In this document: positions 7,867 through 15,365 of the stretch, in pieces
How the letters are laid out: each line of letters begins with the position of its first letter
How positions within the stretch are numbered: the stretch's first letter is position 1
Assembly: GCA_022573485.1 (NCBI GenBank)
Contig: JACZTW010000044.1
Location: 1 to 15,967, forward strand
From: Planctomycetota bacterium
Lineage (GTDB): Bacteria; Planctomycetota; Phycisphaerae; UBA1845; CAIVHJ01
DNA length: 15,967 bases
Direction of reading: 5' to 3'
Notes under the pieces: generated by a model
What the model was told of the DNA's origin: nothing
What the model saw: the letters and a program-made list of their open reading frames with translations, nothing else
The model's database searches: none
Position numbers and translations under genes: made by a program

Positions 7867-7959
7867 ATGGATACAAGCATCTTTGATCTTGCTTTCAACC
7901 TGTTTTTCTTTTTCTTTTTCTTCCTGACCGGCGCGGGATTCGGGTTCCTGGGTCTGTAG
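7867..7959 (+). CDS. Possible 30-residue hydrophobic membrane peptide with seven Phe in a row
   Basis: An ATG at 7867 with GAGG at 7857-7860, six bases upstream, opens a frame of 30 codons ending in TAG at 7957-7959. The peptide has a short polar head (MDTSIFDLAFN), then a leucine, seven consecutive phenylalanines encoded by alternating TTT and TTC (7903-7923), another leucine, and a Gly-rich tail (TGAGFGFLGL). It would be a single membrane-spanning segment. It lies 61 bases after serC on the same strand with no obvious terminator, so it could be part of the serine operon. I do not recognise it. Against it, the homopyrimidine tract may be low-complexity DNA that happens to be open. In favour are the ribosome site, the spacing and the mixing of both Phe codons. 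Confidence 0.4.
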   Translation: MDTSIFDLAFNLFFFFFFFLTGAGFGFLGL

Positions 7960-8034
7960 GCCCGCGACTCTGCCTCTGCGTTTCTTGGTTGATTCTGCGT
8001 CTCCGGAGAACGTGGAGTTTGGCCGCGCCGCGCA

Positions 8035-9249
8035 CTACAGTCTCGTATAGTCTACAGGTGCATCGCCGGCCAGCGTGGGTAGATCCATCGCGGCGCCGTC
8101 CTGGTACTTCATCGCCGAGCACGTGTTGAAGATGACGGTGCGCTGATGCGGTTCGATCCTGCCGTCTTTGGCCATCGTCTTTGCCGCGACGATGCAGGCG
8201 GCCGCTTCCGGGCAAAACGGGATGCCTTCCAACGCCGACGCCTGCATCATCATCGGTGCGATGGCGTCTTCCGGAACAGCCACGGCATCACCATTTGATT
8301 CGCGCAGCGCGTCCAGCATCATGAAGTCACCAATCGCGGAAGGCACGCGCACGCCCCAGGCGGTGGTGACTGGATCAGGCCAGGGCTCGGCGAAGCGCTG
8401 CCCGGCTTCAAACGCCCGCACAATCGGTGCGCAGCCGTCGCTCTGGACCGCGATCATCCGCGGCAGGGTCTCCGATTGAAGCCAGCCCAACTCGCGGAGT
8501 TCGCCGAACGCCTTCCACATGCCGATCAAACCCGTGCCGCCGCCGGTCGGGTAGAGAATGACATCAGGCAGCTCCCATCCCAACTGCTCGGCGAGTTCCA
8601 GGCCCATCGTCTTTTTACCCTCGATGCGATACGGCTCCTTCAGCGTGGCCATGTCGAACCAGCCCATCGGCTCGATGCCTTCGCGTGCGATCCGCCCACA
8701 GTCGCCGATCAGACCGTCGACCAGATAGACCTTCGCGCCGGCCTGAACGCACTCGCGCTGGATAGACGTCGGCGTATCGGCAGGCATGAAGATGTAGACT
8801 TCCATGCCCGCGCGGGCGCCATAGGCCGCCAACGCCCCGCCGGCATTGCCGGCTGTCGGCGTGACCAGTCGCTTGAGCCCGAACTGCCGAGCCATGCTGA
8901 CCGCCAGAGCCATGCCGCGGCTCTTGAACGACGAGGTGGGCAGTTGCGATTCGTCCTTGATCCACAGATCCTCCAGGCCGAGTTCGGCACCGAGGTTGGA
9001 AACTGGCAGAATGGGCGTGACCCCTTCGCCGAGCGTGACGATCGAGTCCTCGCCGCGAATCGGCAAAAGCTCGCGATAGCGCCACAGCGTCGGCGGACGC
9101 GCGGCGAAGTCGGCCGGCTTGACGGCCTTACGAACCGCCTCCAGGTCGTAACGCACCCACAGCGGCCGGTCGTTGTGCATCGTCTGTACTTGGTCGGCGG
9201 GTAGTTTCGTACCGTCGATCGCGGATTCGAGATGGGTCATGAAGCTCAT
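8035..9249 (-). CDS. thrC: Threonine synthase
   Basis: This cytoplasmic PLP enzyme converts O-phosphohomoserine to threonine and phosphate, the last step of threonine synthesis. From the chosen start it has 404 residues. The order of motifs fits the shorter threonine synthase class: GEGVTPILPVSNLG (74-87), the PLP Lys K109 in SSFKSRGMAL, TPTAGNAGGALAAYGARAG after it, and the phosphate-binding PTGGGTGLIGMWKAF further on. Serine/threonine dehydratase-like relatives share the fold, but the GEGVTP segment and length favour ThrC. The ATG at 9249 (MSFMTHLESAIDG) has no Shine-Dalgarno sequence. The in-frame ATG at 9240 is the alternative, and the frame is open to 9522 but the extension looks non-coding. 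The promoter position predicts a leaderless message. It is divergent from the HD gene and convergent with the serine operon. Confidence 0.9.
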   Translation of the reverse strand: MSFMTHLESAIDGTKLPADQVQTMHNDRPLWVRYDLEAVRKAVKPADFAARPPTLWRYRELLPIRGEDSIVTLGEGVTPILPVSNLGAELGLEDLWIKDESQLPTSSFKSRGMALAVSMARQFGLKRLVTPTAGNAGGALAAYGARAGMEVYIFMPADTPTSIQRECVQAGAKVYLVDGLIGDCGRIAREGIEPMGWFDMATLKEPYRIEGKKTMGLELAEQLGWELPDVILYPTGGGTGLIGMWKAFGELRELGWLQSETLPRMIAVQSDGCAPIVRAFEAGQRFAEPWPDPVTTAWGVRVPSAIGDFMMLDALRESNGDAVAVPEDAIAPMMMQASALEGIPFCPEAAACIVAAKTMAKDGRIEPHQRTVIFNTCSAMKYQDGAAMDLPTLAGDAPVDYTRL

Positions 9250-9255
9250 CGGCGT

Positions 9256-9284
9256 ATTGTAGTTCGATCCGCTTGGGCTTCCAA
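9256..9284 (-). promoter_or_regulatory. Promoter of thrC, predicted leaderless
   Basis: On the minus strand TTGGAA (9284-9279) and TACAAT (9261-9256) are separated by 17 bases. The expected start, seven bases after the -10, falls on the A of the ATG at 9249. This matches the absence of a ribosome-binding sequence. Confidence 0.5.
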
Positions 9285-9375
9285 TAGCGCTCGCGAATCC
9301 GTCCTCGCCCGACTGGATGGACTCCGCGTTGGAAGTTAGACTCTCGTCATGATTGATCGCCTCGCGCAGGCTGTC

Positions 9376-9400
9376 TTCGACCCTGAGGCTCAGACCCGAA
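9376..9400. promoter_or_regulatory. 25-bp imperfect dyad between thrC and the HD gene
   Basis: The site is symmetric about 9388: TTCG (9376-9379) and CTGAG (9383-9387) on the left mirror CTCAG (9389-9393) and CGAA (9397-9400) on the right, with three non-pairing bases in each arm. It lies upstream of both divergent starts and could be an operator for a dimeric regulator, or simply another repeat fragment. The bases just downstream, AAGCCTGCGGC (9404-9414), also occur inside repeat R1. Confidence 0.3.
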
Positions 9401-9460
9401 GGGAAGCCTGCGGCTCCTTGTTTGGTTCGCCAGTCAAACGTTAATGGTCGGGATGTACAA

Positions 9461-10018
9461 ATGACACGAAATGAAGCATGGGCCCTGCTCAGCGAGTACA
9501 CCACAAACGAATCTCTCATCAAGCACGCCTTGGCGGTGGAGGCGGCGATGCGACATTACGCCGGGCTGCTCGGCGGTGATGTTGACACTTGGGGTCTCGT
9601 CGGGCTCATTCACGACTTTGATTACGAACGCTGGCCCGAGCCGCCGGACCACACGCGCGAGGGCGCGAAGGTCCTTCGCGACCGCGGCGTGGATGAGGAA
9701 ATCATCGGCTGTATCCTCTCGCATGCCGAGTGGAACCTGGATGAATACCCGCGCGACACACCCATGCGGAAGGCGCTCTTCGCCGTTGACGAGTTGGCCG
9801 GCTTCCTCGTGGCGGTCGCACTCGTCAGGCCGGACAAACTCGAGGGCATGAAAGTCTCCAGCGTGAAGAAGAAGATGAAGCAAAAGTCGTTCGCTGCCGC
9901 CGTCAAGCGAGAGGACATCATCAACGGAGCGGAGCTTCTCGGCATCACAGTTGAAGAGCACATCGGCAACTGCATCACTGCGTTACACGGCATCAAGAAT
10001 GAGTTGGGTCTGAATTGA
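9461..10018 (+). CDS. HD-domain metal-dependent hydrolase
   Basis: This 185-residue cytoplasmic protein belongs to the HD superfamily of metal-dependent phosphohydrolases (HDIG-like branch). The metal and catalytic set is visible: H22 (LIKHALAVEAAM), the doublet H51-D52 (GLIHDFDYERWP), H88 (ILSHAEW) and D110 (FAVDELAGFLVA). The C-terminal part carries a basic KVSSVKKKMKQKSF segment (121-134). The substrate cannot be read from sequence; relatives are annotated only as HD hydrolases. The ATG at 9461 begins exactly where family similarity begins. An upstream in-frame ATG at 9353 would add 36 unlikely residues that overlap the dyad. The ribosome site is weak (GGGATG). It is divergent from thrC; no functional link is evident. 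Confidence 0.85.
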   Translation: MTRNEAWALLSEYTTNESLIKHALAVEAAMRHYAGLLGGDVDTWGLVGLIHDFDYERWPEPPDHTREGAKVLRDRGVDEEIIGCILSHAEWNLDEYPRDTPMRKALFAVDELAGFLVAVALVRPDKLEGMKVSSVKKKMKQKSFAAAVKREDIINGAELLGITVEEHIGNCITALHGIKNELGLN

Positions 10019-10062
10019 ATCCGCGTTCGCGAATGCCGTACTATTCCAAGCGCTGATATAGG

Positions 10063-10200
10063 ATTGACTTCTCGAAGATCGCGAAGAGGCAAGCCGTGCC
10101 GGAGGTGACCGCCAAGATCGGCGGGAGCGCATTGCTGATGCGCCTCGGAGATCTCCTCTTGGAGGGGAATCATCTGCCAAACGACGAAGTCAGTTCGTGA
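10063..10200 (+). pseudogene. Coding-like remnant ending inside repeat R3
   Basis: This open stretch of 45 codons has plausible composition (for example EVTAKIGGSALLMRLGDLLL) but no good start codon. A stop lies just upstream, and its final residues (LPNDEVSS, then TGA) come from the dispersed repeat. It may be the decayed end of a gene truncated by the repeat, or chance. No family is recognised. Confidence 0.2.
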
Positions 10201-10231
10201 GTGCCAACCGACGGCTTGCCGTTTAGCAGAC
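10171..10231. repeat. Dispersed palindromic repeat, copy R3 (inverted)
   Basis: Read on the minus strand this 61-base block begins GTCTGCTAAACGGCAAGCC, identical to R1 over 19 bases. It keeps the same length and the TGACTTCGTCGTTT right part, with substitutions in the middle. Its inverted ends, CGTTTAGCAGAC (10220-10231) and ATCTGCCAAACG (10172-10183), differ at two positions. Like R1 it lies between two convergent genes. Confidence 0.75.
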
Positions 10232-10249
10232 GTTTGGACGTAAGCGTGG

Positions 10250-10274
10250 TTTCGGATCGGAAGGGCATCCGAAA
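10250..10274. terminator. Stem-loop between convergent genes
   Basis: TTTCGGAT (10250-10257) and ATCCGAAA (10267-10274) form a perfect 8-bp stem with a 9-base loop, 38 bases after the stop of the minus-strand gene at 10313. There is no T-tract on either side, so it may be a 3' stabiliser or a Rho-type end and not a classical intrinsic terminator. Confidence 0.35.
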
Positions 10275-10312
10275 TCGCGAATCGCATGATTCCAACGGTG
10301 ACGCGTGCTTGA

Positions 10313-12217
10313 TCACGGCTTTGGAGCGATCAACAGGTGCGTATGTCGGATCGTTCGGAGCGTATTGATTGCCTGTCGCAGGTCGGCGAAGTCGGCCGGT
10401 TTCAATGTGTCCGTCGGGATGTCGATCGTTCTTCGGAAACGAATGGTGTGCCCGCTGGCGATGCGTTCCTGCACCACGACGCCCCAATCGCCGCTTTCCC
10501 GAACCAGCTTCGTATCACCGGTGGGTGCGGGCCAATCTTGCGGGAGTTCGAGGATCAAATCAATGTTCTCAATCAAAGCACCGCGTGTTCGGACAGATGT
10601 CTTTCGCTCGTCTCCACCGATAGGCAGCGGAAATCCGCTCGTCAAGAACAGAGGCCCCTCGCCAAACTGCAATACGAAATGATCCCCGACCTTCGACAGT
10701 TTCTCGGCAGCCACTTCCACGGTCGCTTTGAGAGAATCGTCGGACAATGTCGTGATGGAGTGCTTGGTGATCTTGAAGTCGGCAAGGAGACGGCCGACGA
10801 GACCCTCGAGCAGTGCTTTCTGCTTGTCGGTCTTGCGGAGTCGGAGGGGATCGTAGAATCCGCCGGTGAGGTGCACACGCAGTTCGCCATTCACCTGGCC
10901 GTCCGGGCCGACGGTGAGTTGGCCTGCGATGTTCAACCGGCTTTTTTCGTTCTGCCCGCGCGCGAGAACAAGTGTGGCGCGTAGGTCTTCCGCGGTGTCG
11001 AGGCTGAGCAGCGTATGGCCTCCCCAGTGGCCCGGGTTGAGAAACTCGCCGTGTTGCGGGTGGACGTACATTGGCCCGTCGGGCACATCAATGACGACGA
11101 CGATACCGGCGAACCCGGCATCGGTCGGCACGTCTGCATCCCACATTGCAGTGTCGACGGCCACTTCCGTCGTGGCTTTGACGTGGACCGCGCGCAGCAT
11201 GGCCACCAGCAGTGCGGCGGATTCCAGCGGGCTGCCGTAGTTCGTATCGAACACCTGCGCCACGGAGCGGCATTGCAGCGTGCGAACCGTCTTCAATGAG
11301 GCTACGAAGTTGAATGCATCGCGCAGTTTCTTCGACAGCAGACGCGCTTTCTCGGCGGGGTCGGGCTCGTCGCCGACGACTTTCTCGGCGAACGCCTGCA
11401 CGGCGCCGCTGGGCTGGACGGCGTTCTCGACGCTGACGAGCAGCTCCGAGACCCATACCTTCGCCCGCGGGCAAGTAGTGAAGCGCAAACGGGGGCTGCG
11501 CCCGGGCCAGGGCAGAGATTGCGGCTCGCCAGGATCAGCGGGCAGATTAGCGAACGCCCAGGCGTACTTCGTCGTGCCGTCATCGAGAGATGTTGTCGTC
11601 GGAGAAGTCGTTCCCGGAGTATTGTCGCTGCGATGGTGGAGCGTTACATCCTTGGGCAGAGTGACGGAGACGGCGCGAGACAGAACAGGGAACGCATGGT
11701 CCAGTTTCAAGTCAACGGTGAGCCAGGGCGTCTCTTTCTTGTTGGTGATGACCTCGTAATCAAGTTCGAGCACGACGCCGGGTTCGATTGCGCTGAAGGA
11801 CACGACCTGCTGCCGCCAACATGCGTATTCGGGCCAGCCCGCGACGTCGTTGGCTGCGGCAAAATTGAAAGAGTATTCCGGCACCGCGACGGTCTTGCCG
11901 CCGGGCAGAATAGTTTGAGCTCTATGGATGGTGATCTGCTCGCGACCGTCGCAGAAGTCAATGCGCGGATCAGCCACCGCGCGGATGGCGCGGCGCTCGA
12001 GCAGTTGGATGAGCTTGTGTTCCCGGCGACGGACCCGGCCATCGTCGAGCAGCGTCCAGTCTTGATCCCAACTCAGGATTACCGCGCCGGCTTCGGGAAA
12101 GCGCGCCGTATCCACATCGCCGCCGGGCACGGTCGTCTGGGCGGTGGCGAGTGCTGCGGGTACGAGCAATGCAATGAAATAAGGCAGAGAGCGCCTGGCA
12201 ATAGGATTCTGATGCAT
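10313..12217 (-). CDS. Exported DUF3857-type, transglutaminase-like protein lacking catalytic residues
   Basis: This 634-residue protein has a signal peptide (MHQNPIARRS basic head, hydrophobic LPYFIALLVPAALA, cleavage near ATAQ at 27). A DUF3857-like beta-rich domain covers roughly residues 45-260, and a transglutaminase-like fold roughly 290-400. Aligned with the upstream paralogue, the catalytic Cys is Pro330 (NYGSPLESAALLVAMLR), the His is Gly371 and the Asp is His386, so it should not be an active cysteine protease or transglutaminase. A structural or binding role in the envelope is likely. The ATG at 12217 is chosen because AAGGTGG lies in the 13-base gap after the upstream gene and the signal peptide follows; ATG 12241 would overlap that gene. 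It is the second gene of a two-gene operon. Confidence 0.83.
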   Translation of the reverse strand: MHQNPIARRSLPYFIALLVPAALATAQTTVPGGDVDTARFPEAGAVILSWDQDWTLLDDGRVRRREHKLIQLLERRAIRAVADPRIDFCDGREQITIHRAQTILPGGKTVAVPEYSFNFAAANDVAGWPEYACWRQQVVSFSAIEPGVVLELDYEVITNKKETPWLTVDLKLDHAFPVLSRAVSVTLPKDVTLHHRSDNTPGTTSPTTTSLDDGTTKYAWAFANLPADPGEPQSLPWPGRSPRLRFTTCPRAKVWVSELLVSVENAVQPSGAVQAFAEKVVGDEPDPAEKARLLSKKLRDAFNFVASLKTVRTLQCRSVAQVFDTNYGSPLESAALLVAMLRAVHVKATTEVAVDTAMWDADVPTDAGFAGIVVVIDVPDGPMYVHPQHGEFLNPGHWGGHTLLSLDTAEDLRATLVLARGQNEKSRLNIAGQLTVGPDGQVNGELRVHLTGGFYDPLRLRKTDKQKALLEGLVGRLLADFKITKHSITTLSDDSLKATVEVAAEKLSKVGDHFVLQFGEGPLFLTSGFPLPIGGDERKTSVRTRGALIENIDLILELPQDWPAPTGDTKLVRESGDWGVVVQERIASGHTIRFRRTIDIPTDTLKPADFADLRQAINTLRTIRHTHLLIAPKP

Positions 12218-12230
12218 GGACCACCTTCGC

Positions 12231-14276
12231 TTAACGAACATCGGCGTGTGTTACGGCGGATCGGTCAACGGTACACACGACCCATTCCTTTGAGAGTTGA
12301 TTCATTGAATCGAGCGTCTTCTTGAATTCCGCGTAATCTTCCGGCGGAACGATGTGCTTCTTGAGCGTCAGCTCGAACTCGTAGGTCAAGAATCCCCCTT
12401 CCACACGCGCTTCAAACGACAACGCGGCGGCGGGCGAGTCGAGCTCGACGGAATCGGGTACAGACTCCACCGACCAGCCATCCGGCAGGCGCAGGGTTTC
12501 CTTGTATCGAATCAGCCGCGTGGCCCGCAGGCGGAAGCCGAACTGCCGCTCCTTGGCATCGACGGAATAGAACGCATCGGGAAAGAGGAAGCTCGATAGC
12601 GGATGGGCCAGCAGTGGCAGATGGAACATCCGCACATGACGATCGCCGGCCACGTAATCTTCGGCCTGGATCATCGTGTCCAGCCGAGAATCGCTGGAGT
12701 AATCGTACGGGTCGGTGAAGGTAAGCTGCTCGATCAGCGCATTTGGCGCTATTCGCAGAGCGTCTCGGACGACAGACTGCCGCCCCGATGGGGTGTGTGG
12801 GGCCAATTCCCGGCGCAGGTAAGTACACGGATAGCCCTTCATCGCCATGTGGATCGAAGTCTTGAGCGTGCCATCGGCAGTGATTTCGCCTCGGCTGCGG
12901 CAGGTCAGAGTGTTTTGGTCTGGGGCGAAATAGGGGGAAAGAGCCAGATCCTGGCCTTCAGGTGTTCCATAGACGATTCCCTGTAGTGCTTCGCGGGATG
13001 ACCACGTTTCCCGGCTGAGCGGCGCCCACGTCGGATCGAGCAGCCGAAACGTGCCGTCGGCGTTACGCATGACCGTGACGCTGTGGTTGAATTGATCAGC
13101 GGGGATCTGCTCCACGCGCGAACCCGCCATAGTCATGGCCGCAAAGGCTTCGTGGCCGAGGACTCGCAGCATGGTGACCAACATGCCTGCCTTGTCTTTG
13201 CACACACCGCCGCGATCACGGAAGGTCTCCAGGCTCTTATGCAATGTGAAGCCTTCGTGCTGGCCCCGCGTGGTGCCGACGTATCGACAATTGTCCGCTA
13301 CCCAGGAATTGAGCGCAGCGATCTTCGCTTCCTCATTCGGCAATCCTGCGGTCAATTCTTCAACTTTGGCCCGGATTTCGTCGTTCGGTTGGAACTGGCT
13401 TTCGTTGGCTTCGTAGAACCAGCGTGACTTGGCCTCCCAGCTCCCCACCGTCGCCATCACAACCTTGGTGGCGACGTCGCTGCGGGCGACCATGTGCGGC
13501 TCGCCTTTGAATGCCGGAAGGTCTTCGGCGGTCCAAGTGTACACATTGTGGTCGCGGTCGAACCACAGGGACGACTGCAATGAGCCATTGTAGACTTCAT
13601 ACTGCAGTGGCATATCCTTAGGCATGTGCACGGAATATCGCTTTTTCAAGATCGGATGGCCCGCTTGAAACTGCACGGTGTCATACCAATGTCCGGGCAT
13701 GGGCGGGCGCAGCGGCTTCCCGGCGGCGGACAGGACCGTGTCGCCGGCGCCATCCGCACTGGCCAGATAGGCGACGTTGTAGCCGGTGCGGCTGACGCGC
13801 AGTTCGACCGCATCGCCGATCGCCAGCCGGGGCAGCGACAGAGCATACTGCTGATTGCCCCAGAAAATGATGCCCTGCCGTGCAGGCTGCGTGATCATCC
13901 CGGAGACATCCACATCCTGAATTGTTCCGTCCTGGCGATGGATGCGAATGGACTTGACGGTGATGTTGTTCGTGGCGGGGTCGAACTGCCGACGGTAAAC
14001 GGAGTTGCTGCGCACTCCGGCGTCGGTCAGAATCTTGAACACTTGGCAACTCTCCGTGGTGGCCAGTCCGCTCTTTTTGACGTAGACGTCCGTCTCGTCG
14101 AGGACATACACAACGGCGGCGTTCTTGTACTCCTCCGCATCCCCGGTCGCAGCGATCATCCCCGTAATTTCTTCATTGGATACGGGCTGCGGCGGGGCAG
14201 CAGGCGCAACCGCGATCGCCAATCCCAAGTAGATCGAGAGCGTGAATCCCGCATTCGCAACTGTTTTGGCTTTCAT
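12231..14276 (-). CDS. Exported DUF3857/transglutaminase-like protein with intact triad
   Basis: The protein has 681 residues with a signal peptide (MKAKTVANAG, then FTLSIYLGLAIAVAPAA), so it acts outside the cytoplasm. An N-terminal DUF3857 domain (about 50-270) precedes a transglutaminase-like core. The core shows C359 in RGGVCKDKAGMLVTMLR, H398 in QFNHSVTV and D414 in RLLDPTWAPL, the Cys-His-Asp triad. A further beta-rich C-terminal region follows. Known members of the superfamily are peptidases, amidases or transglutaminases; the substrate here is unknown. The ATG at 14276 is preferred over an in-frame TTG at 14294; GAGGG lies seven bases upstream. It is the first gene of a pair with the degenerate paralogue, 13 bases apart. 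A weak CTGACA/TATTGC promoter lies at 14318-14291 on the minus strand. Confidence 0.87.
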   Translation of the reverse strand: MKAKTVANAGFTLSIYLGLAIAVAPAAPPQPVSNEEITGMIAATGDAEEYKNAAVVYVLDETDVYVKKSGLATTESCQVFKILTDAGVRSNSVYRRQFDPATNNITVKSIRIHRQDGTIQDVDVSGMITQPARQGIIFWGNQQYALSLPRLAIGDAVELRVSRTGYNVAYLASADGAGDTVLSAAGKPLRPPMPGHWYDTVQFQAGHPILKKRYSVHMPKDMPLQYEVYNGSLQSSLWFDRDHNVYTWTAEDLPAFKGEPHMVARSDVATKVVMATVGSWEAKSRWFYEANESQFQPNDEIRAKVEELTAGLPNEEAKIAALNSWVADNCRYVGTTRGQHEGFTLHKSLETFRDRGGVCKDKAGMLVTMLRVLGHEAFAAMTMAGSRVEQIPADQFNHSVTVMRNADGTFRLLDPTWAPLSRETWSSREALQGIVYGTPEGQDLALSPYFAPDQNTLTCRSRGEITADGTLKTSIHMAMKGYPCTYLRRELAPHTPSGRQSVVRDALRIAPNALIEQLTFTDPYDYSSDSRLDTMIQAEDYVAGDRHVRMFHLPLLAHPLSSFLFPDAFYSVDAKERQFGFRLRATRLIRYKETLRLPDGWSVESVPDSVELDSPAAALSFEARVEGGFLTYEFELTLKKHIVPPEDYAEFKKTLDSMNQLSKEWVVCTVDRSAVTHADVR

Positions 14277-14333
14277 GCACTTGCCCTCTTGCAATATGCC
14301 CGGATCGGGACGTGTCAGTGTCTGAATTGCCTT

Positions 14334-14342
14334 TGCTATAAC
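14334..14342 (+). promoter_or_regulatory. Extended -10 promoter of the MEMO gene
   Basis: TGCTATAAC contains a TGn extension and TATAAC at 14337-14342; the -35 region is poor. Transcription would begin near 14349, about 130 bases before the chosen start codon. Confidence 0.4.
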
Positions 14343-14349
14343 TAATTTA

Positions 14350-14381
14350 CCCGCTGGAGGCGTTTACGTCCAGCAGGCGGG
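14350..14381 (+). other. Hairpin at the 5' end of the predicted MEMO leader
   Basis: GCTGGA (14353-14358) pairs with TCCAGC (14369-14374) around a 10-base loop. CCC (14350-14352) can pair with GGG (14379-14381) across a 4-base bulge. It starts at the predicted transcript end and may protect the mRNA or act in regulation. Confidence 0.3.
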
Positions 14382-14480
14382 CAGATGATTTGTGGAACGC
14401 GCGTGAGGGCATACAATGTATATGGCATTGAGCGCATATTTGTTGCCAGCGAGAATTTGAGGCAGGGCAGGACGATTCAA

Positions 14481-15353
14481 GTGCGAAAGAGCATTGTTGC
14501 CGGGCGATTTTACCCGGCGTCTCGCAGCGAGTGCGTGGACCAATTGGACGAGTGCATCCCGGCGCAGATTGACTCGCCGGCACCCGATGCCGCGCTGCAC
14601 GGAGCGATTGTCCCGCACGCAGGTTGGGTGTGCAGTGGCCGGATCACGGGGCACGTCCTCAAAGCGCTGGCAGATCGAACCGATCCCGAAACGGTGGTTT
14701 TGATCGGGGCGGTTCACTCCGTCCGAAGCCGGCGCGCGGCGCTGTACGACCGAGGCGCGTGGGAAACGCCGCTTGGTGAAATCGCCGTCGATGAGACTCT
14801 GGCCGATTTGATCGCGGAGGATGAAAGTGAAATCGGCAGGGACCGAGAGGCGCACCATGCGGAACATTCGCTCGAAGTACAAGTGCCGTTTATTCAGCGC
14901 CTATTTCCGAACGCAAAGATACTTCCCGTCATGGTTCCGCCGTCCGAGATGTCGGCACGTATCGGCGGGGCGATCGGGCGCAAGATCGCGGCGGCGGGCG
15001 TTCGCGTGATCATTGTGGGCACGTCGGATCTGACCCATTACGGTCCGAGCTATGGGATGACCTCGCAGGGTGCGGGTCAGGAGGGGCTTGATTGGGCCAA
15101 GAATGTGAACGATCGCAGTATGATCGATCGGATCCTGGCGATGGACGCCGAAGGAATCGTGTCCGAAACCGCGCAAAATCGTAATGCCTGCGGCGGCGGA
15201 GCAATTGCAGCGACGATCGCGGTGTGCCAAGCGCTTGGGGCACGACAAGCCGTATTGCTCGAACACCTCACCAGCCAGGATACACTCAAAGGCATGCTGC
15301 CCGAGCCGGTGGCCGACGCCGTGGGCTACGCGGGGATCGTCTTTTGTTCATGA
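14481..15353 (+). CDS. MEMO family protein (AmmeMemoRadiSam system protein B-like)
   Basis: This 290-residue cytoplasmic protein matches the MEMO family, structural relatives of extradiol dioxygenases. Expected metal ligands are present: H46 in VPHAGWVCSG, H79 in LIGAVHS and C227 in NACGGGAI, corresponding to the His, His and Cys of human MEMO1. Other hallmarks are EHSLEVQVPF (128-137) and GTSDLTHYG (170-178). In many bacteria MEMO occurs with AMMECR1 and a radical SAM protein; neither is in this window. The natural activity is unsettled, with redox or copper-related roles proposed. The GTG at 14481 (VRKSIVAGRFYP) is chosen because family similarity starts there and AGG lies nine bases before it. 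An ATG at 14385 would add 32 unsupported residues. The ROK kinase follows after 12 bases. Confidence 0.86.
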   Translation: MRKSIVAGRFYPASRSECVDQLDECIPAQIDSPAPDAALHGAIVPHAGWVCSGRITGHVLKALADRTDPETVVLIGAVHSVRSRRAALYDRGAWETPLGEIAVDETLADLIAEDESEIGRDREAHHAEHSLEVQVPFIQRLFPNAKILPVMVPPSEMSARIGGAIGRKIAAAGVRVIIVGTSDLTHYGPSYGMTSQGAGQEGLDWAKNVNDRSMIDRILAMDAEGIVSETAQNRNACGGGAIAATIAVCQALGARQAVLLEHLTSQDTLKGMLPEPVADAVGYAGIVFCS

Positions 15354-15365
15354 GCGCGGTTATTG

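Noticed and set aside
7903..7923. The pyrimidine tract as the U-run of a serC terminator
   Set aside because: No stable GC hairpin precedes it, so it does not form an intrinsic terminator; reading it as Phe codons is at least as likely.
7966..8010. Repeated CTCTGC/TCTGCGT pieces after the small peptide
   Set aside because: They resemble a degenerate short tandem or dispersed repeat, but the units are too few and irregular to call.
8476..9204. A 242-codon plus-strand frame opposite threonine synthase
   Set aside because: Complement of a confidently identified gene; Arg/His/Gln-rich translation without motifs.
11519..12325. A 268-codon plus-strand frame over the DUF3857 operon
   Set aside because: It spans the junction of two well-supported minus-strand genes and shows no family motif.
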